DNA from: Actinomycetes bacterium
GTDB taxonomy: Bacteria; Actinomycetota; Actinomycetes; Actinomycetales; Cellulomonadaceae
DNA length: 23,254 nucleotides
NCBI GenBank assembly: GCA_023438885.1
Contig: JAEXPS010000060.1
Coordinates: forward strand, 1 to 23,254
Direction of reading: 5' to 3'
In this document: positions 21,317 to 23,254 of the stretch, in pieces
How the letters are laid out: the number at the start of each line of letters is the position of its first letter
Numbering within the stretch: position 1 is the stretch's first letter
The notes under the pieces: model-generated
Told to the model about the DNA's origin: nothing
Databases searched by the model: none
The model's input: only the letters and a program-made list of their open reading frames with translations
Position numbers and translations under genes: made by a program

Positions 21317-23254
21317 GTGGCTGGACGGCAGGAGGAGATCGCCGACGAGCAGAAGGTGGTCGACGAGCTCTACGCCCGCCTGGACACCCTGCGCGCGCAG
21401 ACCCGCCGCCGGCTGGCGGACGTGCGGCGCGCGGGCCCTTCCGGCTCGCCCCAGAACCGTAGCGAGCGCGACGCCTTCGCCACCCTCTACGAGGACCGGC
21501 TCGCCCAGCTCGAGGCCGTCGAGGAGCGTCTGGCGTTCGGTCGCCTCGAGCTCGACGACGGAGAGCGCCGGTACGTCGGCCGGATCGGCCTGACGGACGC
21601 CGAGCAGACCCCCCTGCTCACCGACTGGCGCGCCCCGGCAGCCCAGCCGTTCTACCGTGCGACGGCCGCGCACCCGGACGGCGTGGCGCGTCGGCGGCAC
21701 CTGGTGACCACTCGGCGCACCGTCACCGGCATCGAGGACGAGGTGCTGGACCTCGGCCGGCTGGACGGCGACACCGATGCCGTGGAGCACCTCTCCGGCG
21801 AGGGAGCGCTCCTGGCGGCGCTGGCCGCGCGGCGCACCGGCCGGATGGGCGACATCGTCGCGACGATCCAGGCGGAGCAGGACGCCGTCATCCGCTCCGA
21901 GCTGTCCGGCGCGCTCGTGGTGCAGGGCGGCCCGGGCACGGGCAAGACCGCGGTCGCGCTGCACCGGGCGGCCTACCTCCTGTACGCGCACCGCCGCCTG
22001 CTGGACCGCTCCGGGGTGCTGCTCGTCGGCCCCAGCCGCACGTTCCTGCGCTACATCGACCAGGTGCTGCCCTCGCTCGGCGAGAACGGCGTGGTCACCA
22101 CGACCCTCGCCGAGCTGTATCCCGCGGTCGTCGCACGGGGCACGGAGCCCGACGAGGTGGCGGAGATCAAGGGCCGCGCGGGCATGGCCCAGGTGATCGC
22201 CCGGGCGGTGCGGGCGCGCGAGCGGGTACCGGCCGAGCCGGTCGAGGCGCGCGTCGACGGGCGGACCGTGGTCATCACCCCCGAGGACGTCGCGTCGGCC
22301 ATCGGCCGCGCGCGGCGCCAGCACCGGCCGCACAACCTGGCCCGGGCGTCCTTCGTGCGCGACATGCTCGGGCGGCTCGCCGACCAGTACCTGGAGGACC
22401 TCGGGTTCGGCGTGTCGAGCGAGGACCGCAGCGAGGTGATGGAGGAGCTGCGCACCACGCGTGCGGTGCGGGTGGCCCTCAACCTCGCCTGGCTGCCCCT
22501 GACGCCCGAGGGGCTGGTCGGCGACCTGTGGGCGAAGCCGCACCGGCTGGCGGAGGCGGCACCGGAGCTGTCGGAGCGCGAGCGCGAGCTCCTGGCGCGG
22601 CCCCTCGGCGCCGAGTGGACGCCGGCCGACGTCCCGCTGCTCGACGAAGCGGCGGAGCTGCTCGGCGAGGACGACCAGGCCGCCCGGGCGCAGGCCCGCG
22701 CCGACGCCGAGCGCCGAGCCGCCGAGGTGGAGTTCGCCCGCCAGGTGCTCGAGAGCACCGGGGCCGGTGCGATGGTCTCGGCGGACACGCTCGCCGACCG
22801 GTTCGCCGGCGGCGGCCCGAGCCTGACCACCGCCGAACGCGCGGCCACCGACCGCACCTGGGCCTACGGGCACGTCGTCGTCGACGAGGCGCAGGAGCTC
22901 TCCGCGATGGCCTGGCGAGCGCTGCTGCGGCGCGTGCCGACCCGCTCGCTGACGATCGTCGGCGACGTCGCCCAGACCTCCACGGCCGCCGGCGCGCGGT
23001 CGTGGAACGAGGTGCTCGACCCCGTGCTGCGCGGCTCGTGGCGCCTGGCCGAGCTGACGATCAACTACCGGACGCCCGCGGCGGTGGCCGATGCCGCGCT
23101 GCGCATGGCGACCGCCGCCGGACTGCCGGTGTCACCGCTGACCTCTGCGCGCGACGTTCCCGACTCGCTGGTGATCGACGAGGTGCCGCCGGGCAGCCTC
23201 GCGGCCGGGGCGGTCAGGGCCGCCCTGGCGGCCGCGGCGCGGACGGTCGACGAG
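21317..23254 (+). CDS. helD: HelD-type RNA polymerase recycling ATPase (3' end cut by window edge)
   Basis: HelD proteins are UvrD-like ATPases that bind RNA polymerase and clear it from nucleic acid. Some actinobacterial members (HelR) protect against rifamycins. About 646 codons are visible, with no stop before the edge. An N-terminal coiled coil (ADEQKVVDELYARLDTLRAQ) precedes the YVGRIGL and TDWRAPAAQPFY stretches, then Walker A GGPGTGKT at about 204-211. Walker B DEAQEL follows near 523, then GDVAQTS and INYRTP. The GTG at 21317 is preferred: GAGGTG lies six bases upstream and it leaves the usual short lead before the coiled coil. ATG 21254 and GTG 21308 are in-frame alternatives. The C-terminal helicase-like domain is missing. 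It is divergent from the PAC2 gene. Confidence 0.93.
   Translation, partial: MAGRQEEIADEQKVVDELYARLDTLRAQTRRRLADVRRAGPSGSPQNRSERDAFATLYEDRLAQLEAVEERLAFGRLELDDGERRYVGRIGLTDAEQTPLLTDWRAPAAQPFYRATAAHPDGVARRRHLVTTRRTVTGIEDEVLDLGRLDGDTDAVEHLSGEGALLAALAARRTGRMGDIVATIQAEQDAVIRSELSGALVVQGGPGTGKTAVALHRAAYLLYAHRRLLDRSGVLLVGPSRTFLRYIDQVLPSLGENGVVTTTLAELYPAVVARGTEPDEVAEIKGRAGMAQVIARAVRARERVPAEPVEARVDGRTVVITPEDVASAIGRARRQHRPHNLARASFVRDMLGRLADQYLEDLGFGVSSEDRSEVMEELRTTRAVRVALNLAWLPLTPEGLVGDLWAKPHRLAEAAPELSERERELLARPLGAEWTPADVPLLDEAAELLGEDDQAARAQARADAERRAAEVEFARQVLESTGAGAMVSADTLADRFAGGGPSLTTAERAATDRTWAYGHVVVDEAQELSAMAWRALLRRVPTRSLTIVGDVAQTSTAAGARSWNEVLDPVLRGSWRLAELTINYRTPAAVADAALRMATAAGLPVSPLTSARDVPDSLVIDEVPPGSLAAGAVRAALAAAARTVDE

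Noticed and set aside
21176..22873. Minus-strand open frame of 565 codons opposite helD
   Set aside because: Shadow of helD, whose Walker A and B motifs are on the plus strand.

Overview
The window is very G+C-rich, densely packed bacterial DNA with many GTG starts and 1-8 bp gene overlaps. Gene content and order point to a high-GC actinobacterium: a division and cell wall (dcw) cluster, MoxR/DUF58/TgpA, a DUF3040 protein, a SAV_6107-type HEPN protein, a PAC2 protein and an actinobacterial-type HelD. A member of Micrococcales near Cellulomonas is my best guess. That is inference from gene content and was not tested by a search.

Layout. Positions 1-11781 (minus strand) hold the 5' part of the dcw operon. 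In transcription order it runs mraZ, rsmH, ftsL-like, ftsI, murE, murF, mraY, murD, ftsW and murG; murG is cut by the left edge. Together these make the cytoplasmic UDP-MurNAc-pentapeptide (MurE, MurF, MurD), lipid I and lipid II (MraY, MurG) and the septal synthase FtsW-FtsI with its FtsL-type partner. Positions 11782-12131 are a 350 bp divergent control region. It contains a three-repeat MraZ operator inside the mraZ promoter, plus two further pairs of the same repeat pointing toward the plus-strand genes. Positions 12132-16710 (plus strand) are a three-gene overlapping operon: MoxR ATPase, DUF58 protein and a TgpA-like membrane transglutaminase.

Positions 16655-18772 (minus strand) are a HEPN-domain protein, DNA polymerase IV (dinB) and a DUF3040 membrane protein. 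This set is preceded by a perfect palindromic actinobacterial LexA (SOS) box at 18796-18811. Positions 18854-19690 (plus strand) encode a spermidine-synthase-like Rossmann protein, probably translated from a leaderless mRNA. A strong hairpin follows, facing a convergent cold-shock protein gene (19774-19977, minus). Positions 20227-21153 (minus strand) encode a PAC2-family protein. Divergent from it, the HelD-type RNA polymerase recycling ATPase starts at about 21317 and runs off the right edge.

The genes are mostly conventional. The most interesting signals are regulatory: the extra MraZ-like repeats before moxR, the LexA box controlling a HEPN-dinB operon, a perfect 15 bp tandem duplication inside the dinB/methyltransferase-like divergent promoter, and an uncertain murE start beside a hexanucleotide repeat. 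I saw no tRNA or rRNA gene, CRISPR array, insertion sequence or prophage.
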